Shown here: positions 57,207 to 64,000 of the stretch, one piece after another
How positions within the stretch are numbered: the first letter of the stretch is position 1
How the letters are laid out: each line of letters begins with the position of its first letter
Assembly (NCBI RefSeq): GCF_001646785.1
Contig: NZ_LRRH01000040.1
Span: 1 to 64,000 of the forward strand
Reading direction: 5' to 3'
Length of the DNA: 64,000 nt
DNA from: Rhodococcus phenolicus
Lineage (GTDB): Bacteria > Actinomycetota > Actinomycetes > Mycobacteriales > Mycobacteriaceae
Position numbers and translations under genes: made by a program
Notes under the pieces: model-generated
Seen by the model: the letters and a program-made list of their open reading frames with translations, nothing else
Databases searched by the model: none
Told to the model about the DNA's origin: nothing

Positions 57207-58924
57207 CGCAGGTCCGCCTCTTCTGCACGCACGGCCCACTGGGCGAACCGTTCGCCCTCGGACCGCTGTTTGACGAAGTTGCGCACTACACGCTCGATGT
57301 AGTCGCCGAGTTCGGTGCTGTTCACCTTGTGCTGGCGCAGTTTCCGGCCGAAACCGCTGTCGAGGCCGAGGCTGCCGCCGAGGTGGACCTGATAGCCCTC
57401 CACCTGGTTTCCGTCGCCGTCGTCGACCAGCTGGCCTTTGAAGCCGATGTCCGCGATCTGGGACCGGCCGCACGAGTTGGGGCAACCGTTGATGTTGATG
57501 GTGATCGGCACGTCGAGTTGCGCGTTGATGTCCGCGAGCCGCTCCTCGAGTTCCGGCGCGAGCACCTGGGAACGCTTGCGGGTCTCGACGAACGACAGCT
57601 TGCAGAACTCGATGCCGCTGCACGCCAGCAGGTTCCGGCGCCACGCGGACGGGCGGGCCTGCAGGCCGAGGGGTTCGAGTTCGGCGATCAGCTCGTCGAC
57701 CTTGTCGTCGGCGACGTCGAGGACGATCAGCTTCTGGTAGGGCGTGAAGCGGACCCGGTCCGAGCCGATGCGCTCGACGGCGTCGGCGACCTTCGTCAGG
57801 ATGGTCCCGGACACGCGGCCCGCGATCGGGGAGAAGCCGACCGAGTTGAGGCCGTTGCGCAGCTTCTGGACGCCGACGTGGTCGATCGGTCGGGCCGGCT
57901 GCTCCGGTGCGGGACCGTCGACGAGCTTGCGCTTCAGGTACTCGGTCTCGAGAACCTCCCGGAACTTCTCGATGCCCCAGTCCTTGATGAGGAACTTCAG
58001 GCGCGCCTTCGACCGCAGCCGTCGGTAGCCGTAGTCGCGGAACACGGCGACGACGCCTTCCCAGACGTCCGGCACCTCGTCGAGCGGAACCCACGCACCG
58101 ACCCGCTGCGCGAGCATCGGGTTGGTGGACAGCCCGCCACCGACCCACAGATCGAAACCGGGGCCGTGCTCGGGGTGGTGCACGCCGACGAACGCGACGT
58201 CGTTGATCTCGTGCACGACGTCCTGCTGGCCGGAGATCGCGGTCTTGAACTTGCGCGGCAGGTTCGAGTACTGCGGGTCGCCGATGTAGCGACGGACGAT
58301 CTCGTCGATCGCCGGGGTCGCGTCGACGACCTCGTCGAGGGACTCACCGGCGAGCGGGGACCCGAGAACGACGCGCGGGCAGTCGCCGCACGCCTCGGTG
58401 GTCTTCAGCCCGACCGATTCGAGACGGCGCCAGATCTCCGGCACGTTCTCGACCTCGATCCAGTGGTACTGGACGTTCTGCCGGTCGGACAGGTCGGCGG
58501 TGTCGCGGCCGAACTCCGTGGAGATGGTGCCGATGGTGCGCAGCTGCTCGGCGTTGAGGGCGCCGCCGTCGCAGCGCACCCGCATCATGAAGTACTTCGC
58601 CTCGAGCAGATCGAGGTTCTCGTCACCGGTGTAGGTGCCGTCGTAACCCTGCTCGCGCTGGGTGTACAGGCCCCACCAGCGGAACCGGCCGCGCAGGTCG
58701 GACTTGTCGATGCTGTCGAAACCCTGGTGCGCGTAGATGTCCTCGATACGACGGCGCACGTTGAGCGGATTGTCGTCCTTCTTCGCCTGCTCGTTGGCGT
58801 TGAGCGGCTCGCGGTAACCGAGAGCCCACTGGCCTTCGGCGCGGCGCTTGGCCGGCCGGGCCGCCCGCGGCCGGGCGGGCGCGGCGGGTTCTCCGGCGGG
58901 GGAGACGTCGGTGGTCGACGACAT
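57203..58924 (-). CDS. sir: Ferredoxin-dependent sulfite (or nitrite) reductase
   Basis: A 573-residue siroheme/4Fe-4S enzyme that reduces sulfite to sulfide with electrons from ferredoxin. Cluster cysteines are in 'LLACSGIEFCKLSFVETRKR' (20) and 'NGCPNSCGRSQIADIGF'; the first half contains 'TEACGDCPRVVLGSPLAGES' (20). The N-terminal 30 residues are an Ala/Pro/Arg-rich variable tail. Placement with cysH-cysD-cysN makes sulfite the substrate (mycobacterial SirA/NirA). ATG 58924 follows AGGAG. A seven-cysteine leader peptide lies upstream. Confidence 0.94.
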   Translation of the reverse strand: MSSTTDVSPAGEPAAPARPRAARPAKRRAEGQWALGYREPLNANEQAKKDDNPLNVRRRIEDIYAHQGFDSIDKSDLRGRFRWWGLYTQREQGYDGTYTGDENLDLLEAKYFMMRVRCDGGALNAEQLRTIGTISTEFGRDTADLSDRQNVQYHWIEVENVPEIWRRLESVGLKTTEACGDCPRVVLGSPLAGESLDEVVDATPAIDEIVRRYIGDPQYSNLPRKFKTAISGQQDVVHEINDVAFVGVHHPEHGPGFDLWVGGGLSTNPMLAQRVGAWVPLDEVPDVWEGVVAVFRDYGYRRLRSKARLKFLIKDWGIEKFREVLETEYLKRKLVDGPAPEQPARPIDHVGVQKLRNGLNSVGFSPIAGRVSGTILTKVADAVERIGSDRVRFTPYQKLIVLDVADDKVDELIAELEPLGLQARPSAWRRNLLACSGIEFCKLSFVETRKRSQVLAPELEERLADINAQLDVPITININGCPNSCGRSQIADIGFKGQLVDDGDGNQVEGYQVHLGGSLGLDSGFGRKLRQHKVNSTELGDYIERVVRNFVKQRSEGERFAQWAVRAEEADLR

Positions 58925-58951
58925 GCGGGGACTCCTGGGATTTGCGACGGA

Positions 58952-59006
58952 CCGGGTCGGGAGCGTCGAGGTGGGCTGTACCTCGCGCAGACACGCCTCG
59001 ACCCGG
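58952..59006 (-). promoter_or_regulatory. Alternative RNA helices in the sir leader
   Basis: Two mutually exclusive pairings share 58996-59006: CCTCGAC (58996-59002) with GTCGAGG (58965-58971), seven pairs, or CGACCCGG (58999-59006) with CCGGGTCG (58952-58959), eight pairs (written on the plus strand). They lie between the cysteine-rich leader peptide and the sir ribosome-binding site. Competing helices are the hallmark of attenuators. Read by eye. Confidence 0.5.
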
Positions 59007-59055
59007 CAGGATCTGGGGGATTGCCGGGATGGTGCCGACTGGCTACGGGTGGTGA

Positions 59056-59166
59056 CTACCGACAGTCGGCGCAGGAACAGGCGGCACAAGCCTGACAGCA
59101 GGACGCGCAGACGCGCTTGAAGTCGACGTGGCGGCGAGCCACGAGTCGCACTCCGAGTCCGGTCAT
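59056..59166 (-). CDS. Seven-cysteine leader peptide of the sulfate-reduction operon
   Basis: A 36-residue ORF beginning MTGLGVRLVARRH and ending 'VCASCCQACAACSCADCR', seven cysteines in the last 17 residues. It precedes sir by 131 bases. A -10-like CACAAT ends seven bases before the ATG, so it is probably leaderless; an in-frame ATG three codons earlier is the alternative. Mycobacterial polycysteine leaderless ORFs regulate sulfur operons by sensing charged tRNA-Cys. A metal-binding product role is conceivable but less likely given the location. Confidence 0.78.
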   Translation of the reverse strand: MTGLGVRLVARRHVDFKRVCASCCQACAACSCADCR

Positions 59167-59173
59167 GGCGACC

Positions 59174-59179
59174 ATTGTG
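59174..59179 (-). promoter_or_regulatory. Weak -10 box of the sir operon
   Basis: On the minus strand CACAAT is seven bases before the leader-peptide ATG. It matches only A at position 2 and T at position 6 of TANNNT plus AT-richness, so it is tentative; spacing is the main support. Confidence 0.4.
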
Positions 59180-59298
59180 CCATGTCACGGGGGCGAATCC
59201 GAATCCTGGACGGTATTTCCACCCGAATCGCGGGAAATACCGAGGTCATCGCCCCACGGCCGCGTGGCGCCTCTTCCGGCTCTGGAACACTGGACGCT

Positions 59299-60513
59299 GT
59301 GAGTGAGACGAGAACGGGCAACGGAACCGGGACCGACGACGGATTCGAACTCCCGGTCGCGGCACGTACCGGAGTCGGCAGCCGGCCGTTCGGTGTGTAC
59401 GTGCACGTGCCCTTCTGCGCGACCCGGTGCGGCTACTGCGATTTCAACACCTACACCGCGGGGGAACTCGGGTCGTCGGCGTCACCACAGTCCTGGCTCG
59501 ACGGTCTGCGCCGAGAACTCGACATCGCCGCGAGCGTGCTCGGCGCACCCGCCGCGGACACCGTCTTCGTCGGGGGCGGCACCCCGTCGCTGCTCGGAGC
59601 GGACGGTCTCGCCGACGTGCTCGACGCGGTCCGGTCGAGCTTCGGCCTCGCCGCCGGCGCCGAGGTGACCACCGAATCCAACCCCGAATCGACCGGACCC
59701 GAGTTCTTCACCCGGATCCGCGCGGCCGGCTACACCCGTGTGTCGCTGGGCATGCAGTCCGCCGCGTCGCACGTGCTCGCCGTGCTCGATCGCACCCACA
59801 CGCCGGGGCGGCCGGTCGCGGCGGCCCGCGAGGCGCGCACCGCCGGGTTCGACCATGTCAACCTCGACCTCATCTACGGAACCCCCGGGGAACGCGACGA
59901 GGACCTCGACCGATCGCTCGACGCCGTGCTCGCCGCCGGTGTCGACCACGTGTCGGCGTATGCGCTGATCGTCGAGGACGGCACCGCCCTCGCCCGGCGG
60001 GTACGTCGCGGCGAACTGCCCGCGCCCGACGACGACGTGCTCGCCGCCCGGTACGAACGCATCGACTCGCGCCTCGAAGCCGCCGGACTCACCTGGTACG
60101 AAGTGTCCAACTGGGCACGTGCCGGCGATCCGTCCGCGCGCTGCGCACACAACCTCGGGTATTGGGACGGCGGGGACTGGTGGGGCGCCGGACCCGGCGC
60201 ACACAGCCACGTCGGCGGGGTCCGCTGGTGGAATGTCAAACACCCCGCCCGCTACGCCGACACACTCGCGCAGGGACGGCTCCCCGTCGGCGGCAGCGAG
60301 CAGCTCACCGCCGCCGACACCCACACCGAACTCGTGATGCTCACCGTGCGTCTGCGTAGCGGCCTGCCGTGGGCGGCGCTCGAGCCGTCGGAGCGCGATG
60401 CCGCGCGGACCGTCGTCGCGGACGGACTCGCCGACCTGCACGACGATCGTCTGGTCCTCACCGACCGCGGCCGGCTCCTCGCCGACGCGGTGGTCCGCTC
60501 GATCCTGGTCTAG
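59299..60513 (+). CDS. hemW: Radical SAM heme chaperone HemW
   Basis: A 404-residue radical SAM protein with the cluster motif CxxxCxxC in 'PFCATRCGYCDFNTY'. The residue after the motif region is CDF rather than the CxC of coproporphyrinogen oxidase HemN, which marks the HemW group: heme-binding chaperones that insert heme into membrane cytochromes. 'FVGGGTPSLLG' is the SAM-binding glycine motif and 'VNLDLIYGTPGE' follows. GTG 59299 is used; AACACT seven bases upstream may be its -10. Often mis-annotated as hemN. Confidence 0.9.
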   Translation: MSETRTGNGTGTDDGFELPVAARTGVGSRPFGVYVHVPFCATRCGYCDFNTYTAGELGSSASPQSWLDGLRRELDIAASVLGAPAADTVFVGGGTPSLLGADGLADVLDAVRSSFGLAAGAEVTTESNPESTGPEFFTRIRAAGYTRVSLGMQSAASHVLAVLDRTHTPGRPVAAAREARTAGFDHVNLDLIYGTPGERDEDLDRSLDAVLAAGVDHVSAYALIVEDGTALARRVRRGELPAPDDDVLAARYERIDSRLEAAGLTWYEVSNWARAGDPSARCAHNLGYWDGGDWWGAGPGAHSHVGGVRWWNVKHPARYADTLAQGRLPVGGSEQLTAADTHTELVMLTVRLRSGLPWAALEPSERDAARTVVADGLADLHDDRLVLTDRGRLLADAVVRSILV

Positions 60514-60537
60514 CGGCGTTCCTGGTCTAGCGGCGTT
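60504..60537. repeat. 17-base perfect tandem duplication across two stop codons
   Basis: CCTGGTCTAGCGGCGTT occurs twice back to back (60504-60520, 60521-60537). The CTAG in copy one gives the hemW stop (TAG, plus strand); the CTAG in copy two gives the stop of the convergent gene (TAG on the minus strand). Confidence 0.95.
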
Positions 60538-60919
60538 CGTCGGACAGGTCCGTGTCGAGATCCACCCAGTTCACCTCGGCGCTGGGAACCTCGGCGCTCG
60601 GGCCGAGTTCACCGCCCGGACTCAGCGCGTCGTAGTCGAACACCCGCGCGTGCAGGACGATGCGGTTCCGCAGCGCCGACCTCACCGCGCGATGCAGGCC
60701 GTCCTCCAGATACAGCACGCCCTGCCACTGCACCGCGTGGGGGAACAGATCGCCGTAGAACGTGGAATCCTCCGACAGCAACCGATCGAGCTCGAGAACC
60801 TTCGTGGTGGTGACGATCTCGTCCAGCCGGACCTGCCGCGGTGGGATCCGAGACCAGTCGCGCAGCGACAGGCCGTGATCGGGATACGGTTTGCCGTCCC
60901 GGACACCCTTGAAAATCAT
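60527..60919 (-). CDS. Conserved actinobacterial protein (Rv2375-like)
   Basis: A 130-residue protein I recognise only as a conserved actinobacterial family, equivalent by position and text to mycobacterial Rv2375: 'MIFKGVRDGKPYPDHGLSLR' (20), 'RLDEIVTTTKVLELDRLLSE' (20), 'TFYGDLFPHAVQWQGVLYLE' (20), 'DGLHRAVRSALRNR'. The 'LYLEDGLHR' region recalls ParB-like nuclease folds, but that is a weak impression. The acidic C-terminal tail repeats 'SAEVPSAEV'. No membrane or signal segment. A -10 box six bases upstream suggests a leaderless message. Function unknown. Confidence 0.75.
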   Translation of the reverse strand: MIFKGVRDGKPYPDHGLSLRDWSRIPPRQVRLDEIVTTTKVLELDRLLSEDSTFYGDLFPHAVQWQGVLYLEDGLHRAVRSALRNRIVLHARVFDYDALSPGGELGPSAEVPSAEVNWVDLDTDLSDERR

Positions 60920-60925
60920 GAGCTC

Positions 60926-60931
60926 ACAGTA
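60926..60931 (-). promoter_or_regulatory. Predicted -10 box of the Rv2375-like gene
   Basis: On the minus strand TACTGT ends six bases before the ATG at 60919, consistent with a leaderless transcript divergent from hrcA. Confidence 0.5.
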
Positions 60932-60981
60932 CGTGGGACCCGCGCGTGCGCCGTGCCCTCGGGCCGCGGCGCCGCGGCGAC

Positions 60982-60987
60982 TAGACT
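60982..60987 (+). promoter_or_regulatory. Candidate -10 box for hrcA-dnaJ2
   Basis: TAGACT fits the -10 pattern about 95 bases before the hrcA ATG. I looked for a CIRCE element (TTAGCACTC-N9-GAGTGCTAA) here and see none, so HrcA probably does not strongly autoregulate through this region. Confidence 0.4.
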
Positions 60988-61080
60988 GGATCGACGAGGC
61001 ACACAGCGCGCGGCGCCGCGTGCGGGATGCGCGTGGGCGTGAATCCGCGAGCGTGGCGGCAGAGACGGAGGTGGGCGGGG

Positions 61081-62124
61081 ATGTCGAGCACCGAGGAACG
61101 GCGATTCCAGGTGTTGCGCGCGATCGTTGCGGACTACGTGTCCACCAAGGAACCGATCGGCTCCAAGACGCTCGTCGAGCGGCACAACCTCGGCGTGTCC
61201 AGTGCGACCGTTCGCAACGACATGGCCGTGCTCGAGGCAGAGGGCTACATCACGCAGCCGCACACCAGCTCGGGCCGGGTACCCACCGACAAGGGGTACC
61301 GGCAGTTCGTCGACCGGATCGCCGACGTCAAGCCGCTCTCGAGCGCCGAACGCCGCGCGATCCTGCAGTTCCTCGAATCCGGGGTGGACCTCGACGACGT
61401 GCTGCGTCGCGGGGTGCGGTTGCTCGCGCAGCTGACCCGGCAGGTCGCGGTCGTGCAGTATCCGACGCTGTCGGCGTCGTCGGTGCGCCATCTCGAGGTC
61501 GTCGCGCTGACCCCGGCGCGGCTGCTGCTGGTGCTGATCACCGATTCGGGCCGGGTCGACCAGCGCATCGTCGAACTCGGCGACGTCGTCGACGACGACG
61601 ATCTGTCGCGCCTGCGCGACCTGTTCGGCACGGCACTGGCAGGCAAGCGGCTCGCCGCGGCGTCGATCGCCGTGTCGGAGCTGGCCGAGGAGGCCCCCGA
61701 CGACCTGCGCGACGCGGTGATCCGCTGCGCGACGGTGCTGGTGGAGACTCTCGTCGAACATCCCGAGGACCGGCTCGTTCTCGGGGGTACCGCGAACCTG
61801 ACCCGCAACGCCGCCGACTTCGACGTGCAGGCGGGGGTACCCGGTTCGCTGCGTGCCGTCCTCGAGGCACTCGAGGAACAGGTCGTCGTCCTCAAATTGC
61901 TCACGGCCAGCCAGGACGCCGGCCGTGTCACCGTCCGCATCGGCGAGGAGACGCAGGTCGCGGAGATGCGCGGAACGTCGGTGGTGTCCACCGGCTACGG
62001 CACCGCCGGTACCGTATTCGGCGGACTCGGTGTGCTGGGTCCCACCCGGATGGACTATCCGGGAACCATCGCGTCGGTCGCGGCCGTTGCGAGATACATC
62101 GGCGAGGTGCTCGGCGAACGCTGA
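61081..62124 (+). CDS. hrcA: Heat-inducible transcription repressor HrcA
   Basis: Represses groE/dnaK-type chaperone genes by binding CIRCE operators, with GroEL as its thermosensor. The 347-residue protein has the N-terminal winged helix ('[20 protein letters not shown]', 20; '[20 protein letters not shown]', 20) and the dimerisation/GAF-like body ending '[20 protein letters not shown]' (20). ATG 61081 follows GGAGGTGGGCGGGG. dnaJ2 follows 44 bases later; hrcA-dnaJ2-rsmE is the standard actinobacterial order. Confidence 0.95.
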   Translation: MSSTEERRFQVLRAIVADYVSTKEPIGSKTLVERHNLGVSSATVRNDMAVLEAEGYITQPHTSSGRVPTDKGYRQFVDRIADVKPLSSAERRAILQFLESGVDLDDVLRRGVRLLAQLTRQVAVVQYPTLSASSVRHLEVVALTPARLLLVLITDSGRVDQRIVELGDVVDDDDLSRLRDLFGTALAGKRLAAASIAVSELAEEAPDDLRDAVIRCATVLVETLVEHPEDRLVLGGTANLTRNAADFDVQAGVPGSLRAVLEALEEQVVVLKLLTASQDAGRVTVRIGEETQVAEMRGTSVVSTGYGTAGTVFGGLGVLGPTRMDYPGTIASVAAVARYIGEVLGER

Positions 62125-62168
62125 GCGCCGTCCAAATCTGTGTAGAGAAGTAAGGACGAGAACCTAAC

Positions 62169-63323
62169 GTGGCACGGGACTACTACGGGACGCTCGGCGT
62201 GTCCAAGAACGCGACCGACCAGGAGATCAAGCGTGCGTACCGCAAGCTGGCACGCGAACATCACCCGGACGTGAACCCGGACGAGTCGGCGCAGAAGCGC
62301 TTCCAGGAGATCTCCGCGGCGTACGAGGTGCTGTCGGATCCGGAGAAGCGGCGCATCGTCGACCTGGGCGGCGACCCGCTGGCGTCGGGCGGCGGCGCCG
62401 GGGCCGGCGGCTTCGGCGGCGCCGGTTTCGGTGGCCTCGGCGACGTGTTCGAGGCGTTCTTCGGTGGCGGCGCTGGTGGAGGCGCGCGGGGCCCGCGTGG
62501 TCGCGTGCAGCCCGGCGCCGATTCGCTGCTGCGCACGCGGCTGACGCTCGACGAGTGCGCGACCGGGGTCACCAAGACGATCACCGTCGACACCGCGATC
62601 CTGTGCGACAGCTGCACCGGCTCGGGCACGAACGGCGATTCGAAGCCGGTCCTGTGCGAGACCTGCGGCGGTGCCGGCGAGGTCCAGTCCGTGCAGCGGT
62701 CGTTCCTCGGTCAGGTCATGACGTCCCGGCCGTGCCCGACCTGCCGCGGTGCCGGTGAGACCATCCCGGACCCGTGCCGCAAGTGCGGCGGCGACGGCCG
62801 CGTGCGTTCGCGCCGCGACATCACCGTCAAGGTGCCGGCCGGTGTCGGCAACGGCATGCGCATCCGGCTCGCCGCGCAGGGTGAGGTCGGACCCGGCGGT
62901 GGTCCCGCCGGCGACCTGTACGTCGAGGTGATCGAGCAGCAGCACGACGTGTTCGTCCGCGACGGCGACGATCTGCACTGCACCATCCGCGTGCCGATGG
63001 TCGACGCGGCGCTGGGCACCACCGTCACGTTCGACACGATCCTCGACGGTCCCACCGAGATCACCGTGGACGCCGGCACCCAGCCCGGGTCGGTGTCGGT
63101 GCTGCGCGGGCACGGCATGCCGAAGTTGCGGTCGGGCACCCGCGGGGACCTGCACGCCCATCTCGAGGTGGTCGTGCCTTCCAAGCTCGACCACAAGCAG
63201 ACCAAGCTGCTCGAGGATCTGCGCCGCCACAACGAGCGCGACCGCGCCGAGGTCGTGTCCAACAACTCGCAGCACTCCGGGGGCCTGTTCTCCCGGTTGC
63301 GCGACGCGTTCAGCGCCCGCTAG
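62169..63323 (+). CDS. dnaJ2: Chaperone protein DnaJ2
   Basis: Co-chaperone that stimulates DnaK ATPase and binds unfolded proteins. The 384-residue protein has the J domain with HPD in '[12 protein letters not shown]', a Gly-rich linker (about 75-105), four zinc-finger repeats CxxCxGxG ('CDSCTGSG', 'CETCGGAG', 'CPTCRGAG', 'CRKCGGDG') and the C-terminal substrate domain ('[20 protein letters not shown]', 20). GTG 62169 directly begins the [10 protein letters not shown] text. A second dnaJ is expected with dnaK elsewhere. Confidence 0.96.
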   Translation: MARDYYGTLGVSKNATDQEIKRAYRKLAREHHPDVNPDESAQKRFQEISAAYEVLSDPEKRRIVDLGGDPLASGGGAGAGGFGGAGFGGLGDVFEAFFGGGAGGGARGPRGRVQPGADSLLRTRLTLDECATGVTKTITVDTAILCDSCTGSGTNGDSKPVLCETCGGAGEVQSVQRSFLGQVMTSRPCPTCRGAGETIPDPCRKCGGDGRVRSRRDITVKVPAGVGNGMRIRLAAQGEVGPGGGPAGDLYVEVIEQQHDVFVRDGDDLHCTIRVPMVDAALGTTVTFDTILDGPTEITVDAGTQPGSVSVLRGHGMPKLRSGTRGDLHAHLEVVVPSKLDHKQTKLLEDLRRHNERDRAEVVSNNSQHSGGLFSRLRDAFSAR

Positions 63324-63332
63324 GCAGCGCCG

Positions 63333-64000
63333 GTGGCCGCGACCCTGTTCTATCTGGATCCGCTGCCCGGCGCCGGTGAGGTGGCCGTGCTCGACGGGAA
63401 GGAAGGCCGGCACGCCGCGACGGTCCGGCGCATCTCGGTCGGGGAGCGGCTCGTGCTGTCCGACGGTCGCGGCGGTGTCGCCGACGTCGAGGTGAGCGCA
63501 GTCGCCAAGGACCGGCTCGAGGCGACGGTCCTGGAACGCCGGGAACTGGCCGCGCCGTCGCCCTCGGTGACCGTGGTGCAGGCGCTGCCCAAATCGGAGC
63601 GCTCGGAGCTGGCCGTCGAACTCGCGACCGAAGCCGGCGCGGACGCGTTCGTGCCGTGGCAGGCGGCGCGGTGCGTCGCCCGCTGGGACGGACCGAAGGC
63701 CGGCAAGGGCGTGGCCCGCTGGCAGGCCGTCGCCGTCGCGGCGGCCAAGCAGTCGCGCCGGCCGCACATACCCGACGTCGCGCCGCTGACCCGCACCGCC
63801 GGCGTCGTCGCGCTGGTGCGTGAGACGGTCGCGCGGGGCGGGGTCGTCGCGGTGCTCCACGAGTCGGCAACCACGCCCTTCGCGTCGTTGCCGCTCGCGG
63901 ATGCCCCCGAGCTGGTGCTGGTCGTCGGACCCGAGGGCGGGCTGGACGACAGCGAGGTCGCGGCGTTGACGGAGGCAGGCGCGACGCCGGTGCTGCTCGG
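63333..64000 (+). CDS. rsmE: 16S rRNA m3U1498 methyltransferase RsmE, 5' part (cut by window edge)
   Basis: SPOUT-family enzyme that methylates U1498 of 16S rRNA. 222 codons are inside the window; about 25-30 more are expected. Visible blocks are 'HAATVRRISVGERLVLSDGR' (20), 'VVQALPKSERSELAVELATE' (20), 'EAGADAFVPWQAARCVAR' and the SAM-knot start 'LVLVVGPEGGLDDSEV'. GTG 63333 lies nine bases after the dnaJ2 stop. The methyl-donor knot's last turn is beyond the edge. Confidence 0.93.
   Translation, partial: MAATLFYLDPLPGAGEVAVLDGKEGRHAATVRRISVGERLVLSDGRGGVADVEVSAVAKDRLEATVLERRELAAPSPSVTVVQALPKSERSELAVELATEAGADAFVPWQAARCVARWDGPKAGKGVARWQAVAVAAAKQSRRPHIPDVAPLTRTAGVVALVRETVARGGVVAVLHESATTPFASLPLADAPELVLVVGPEGGLDDSEVAALTEAGATPVLL

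Noticed and set aside
57128-59095. A 655-codon plus-strand open frame opposite sir and cysH
   Set aside because: Both opposite genes are clear with all metal ligands; this frame has no recognisable domain.
59056-59166. Cysteine-rich peptide as a metallothionein
   Set aside because: Metallothionein-like spacing is partly present, but its leaderless position directly before a sulfate-reduction operon and the competing helices downstream fit a leader peptide better; not fully excluded.
60920-61080. CIRCE operator in front of hrcA
   Set aside because: No match to the nine-base inverted repeat could be found in either direction.

Overview
The window is a GC-rich (about 70%) stretch of actinobacterial chromosome. 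Gene content and local order (ppk-fbiD/gpsA/ddl; proA-moxR-vwa; nadD-rsfS-gpgP-octT-degV; comEA-comEC-holA/rpsT; ATP-grasp-alphaE-transglutaminase; lepA; subI-cysTWA; sir-cysH; hemW; hrcA-dnaJ2-rsmE) match the mycolic-acid bacteria (Mycobacteriales) and point most strongly to Rhodococcus or a close relative. The assignment rests on recognised protein families and remembered synteny with mycobacteria, not on a database search. It is almost entirely ordinary chromosomal core. I see no tRNA, rRNA, prophage, insertion sequence or CRISPR array.

Layout. 1-9.2 kb: the start of polyphosphate kinase 1 (runs off the left edge) and the F420 gene fbiD/cofC on the minus strand, divergent from gpsA, a cystathionine gamma-lyase, ddl, proA and a MoxR ATPase/VWA pair. 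9.2-12.7 kb: nadD-rsfS-gpgP-octT-degV, joining NAD synthesis, ribosome silencing and methylglucose lipopolysaccharide synthesis. 12.8-29.0 kb: a degenerate orphan receiver protein, then the complete 14-gene nuoA-N operon for complex I. 29.1-33.3 kb: DNA-uptake genes comEA and comEC, and holA, ending at a strong terminator shared with convergent rpsT. 33.8-37.3 kb: a three-gene predicted peptide ligase/transglutaminase cassette. 37.4-41.1 kb: the most accessory part, with an aquaporin, a PemK/MazF-fold protein with an internal repeat, a ChrB-like regulator/MFS exporter pair, and a deletion scar joining the tail of a thiolase gene to the back half of an HxlR regulator gene. 41.3-47.5 kb: lepA, a nitronate monooxygenase, an iron-box-controlled siderophore-binding lipoprotein, a GH15 trehalase-like enzyme and two tiny membrane proteins.

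47.5-59.2 kb is the sulfur region. A sulfate ABC importer (subI-cysT-cysW-cysA) on the plus strand and a sulfate-reduction operon (sir-cysH-cysD-cysN-sirohydrochlorin chelatase) on the minus strand face each other across a universal stress protein and ppk2. Together they import sulfate, activate it to APS, reduce APS directly (CysH has the 4Fe-4S APS-reductase cysteines and CysN carries no CysC domain), reduce sulfite to sulfide, and make the siroheme Sir needs. Each operon is preceded by a short leader ORF absent from standard gene-size cut-offs: one ends in Cys-Cys-Arg, the other has seven cysteines in its last 17 residues. Both are followed by RNA able to form competing or nested helices. 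This pair of putative cysteine-sensing attenuators is the most interesting regulatory content here. 59.3-64 kb: hemW, a small conserved protein, hrcA, dnaJ2 and the start of rsmE (cut by the right edge).

Many genes have a TANNNT-type -10 box 6-8 bases before the start codon, as expected for leaderless mRNAs in this group; I used these boxes to choose several starts.
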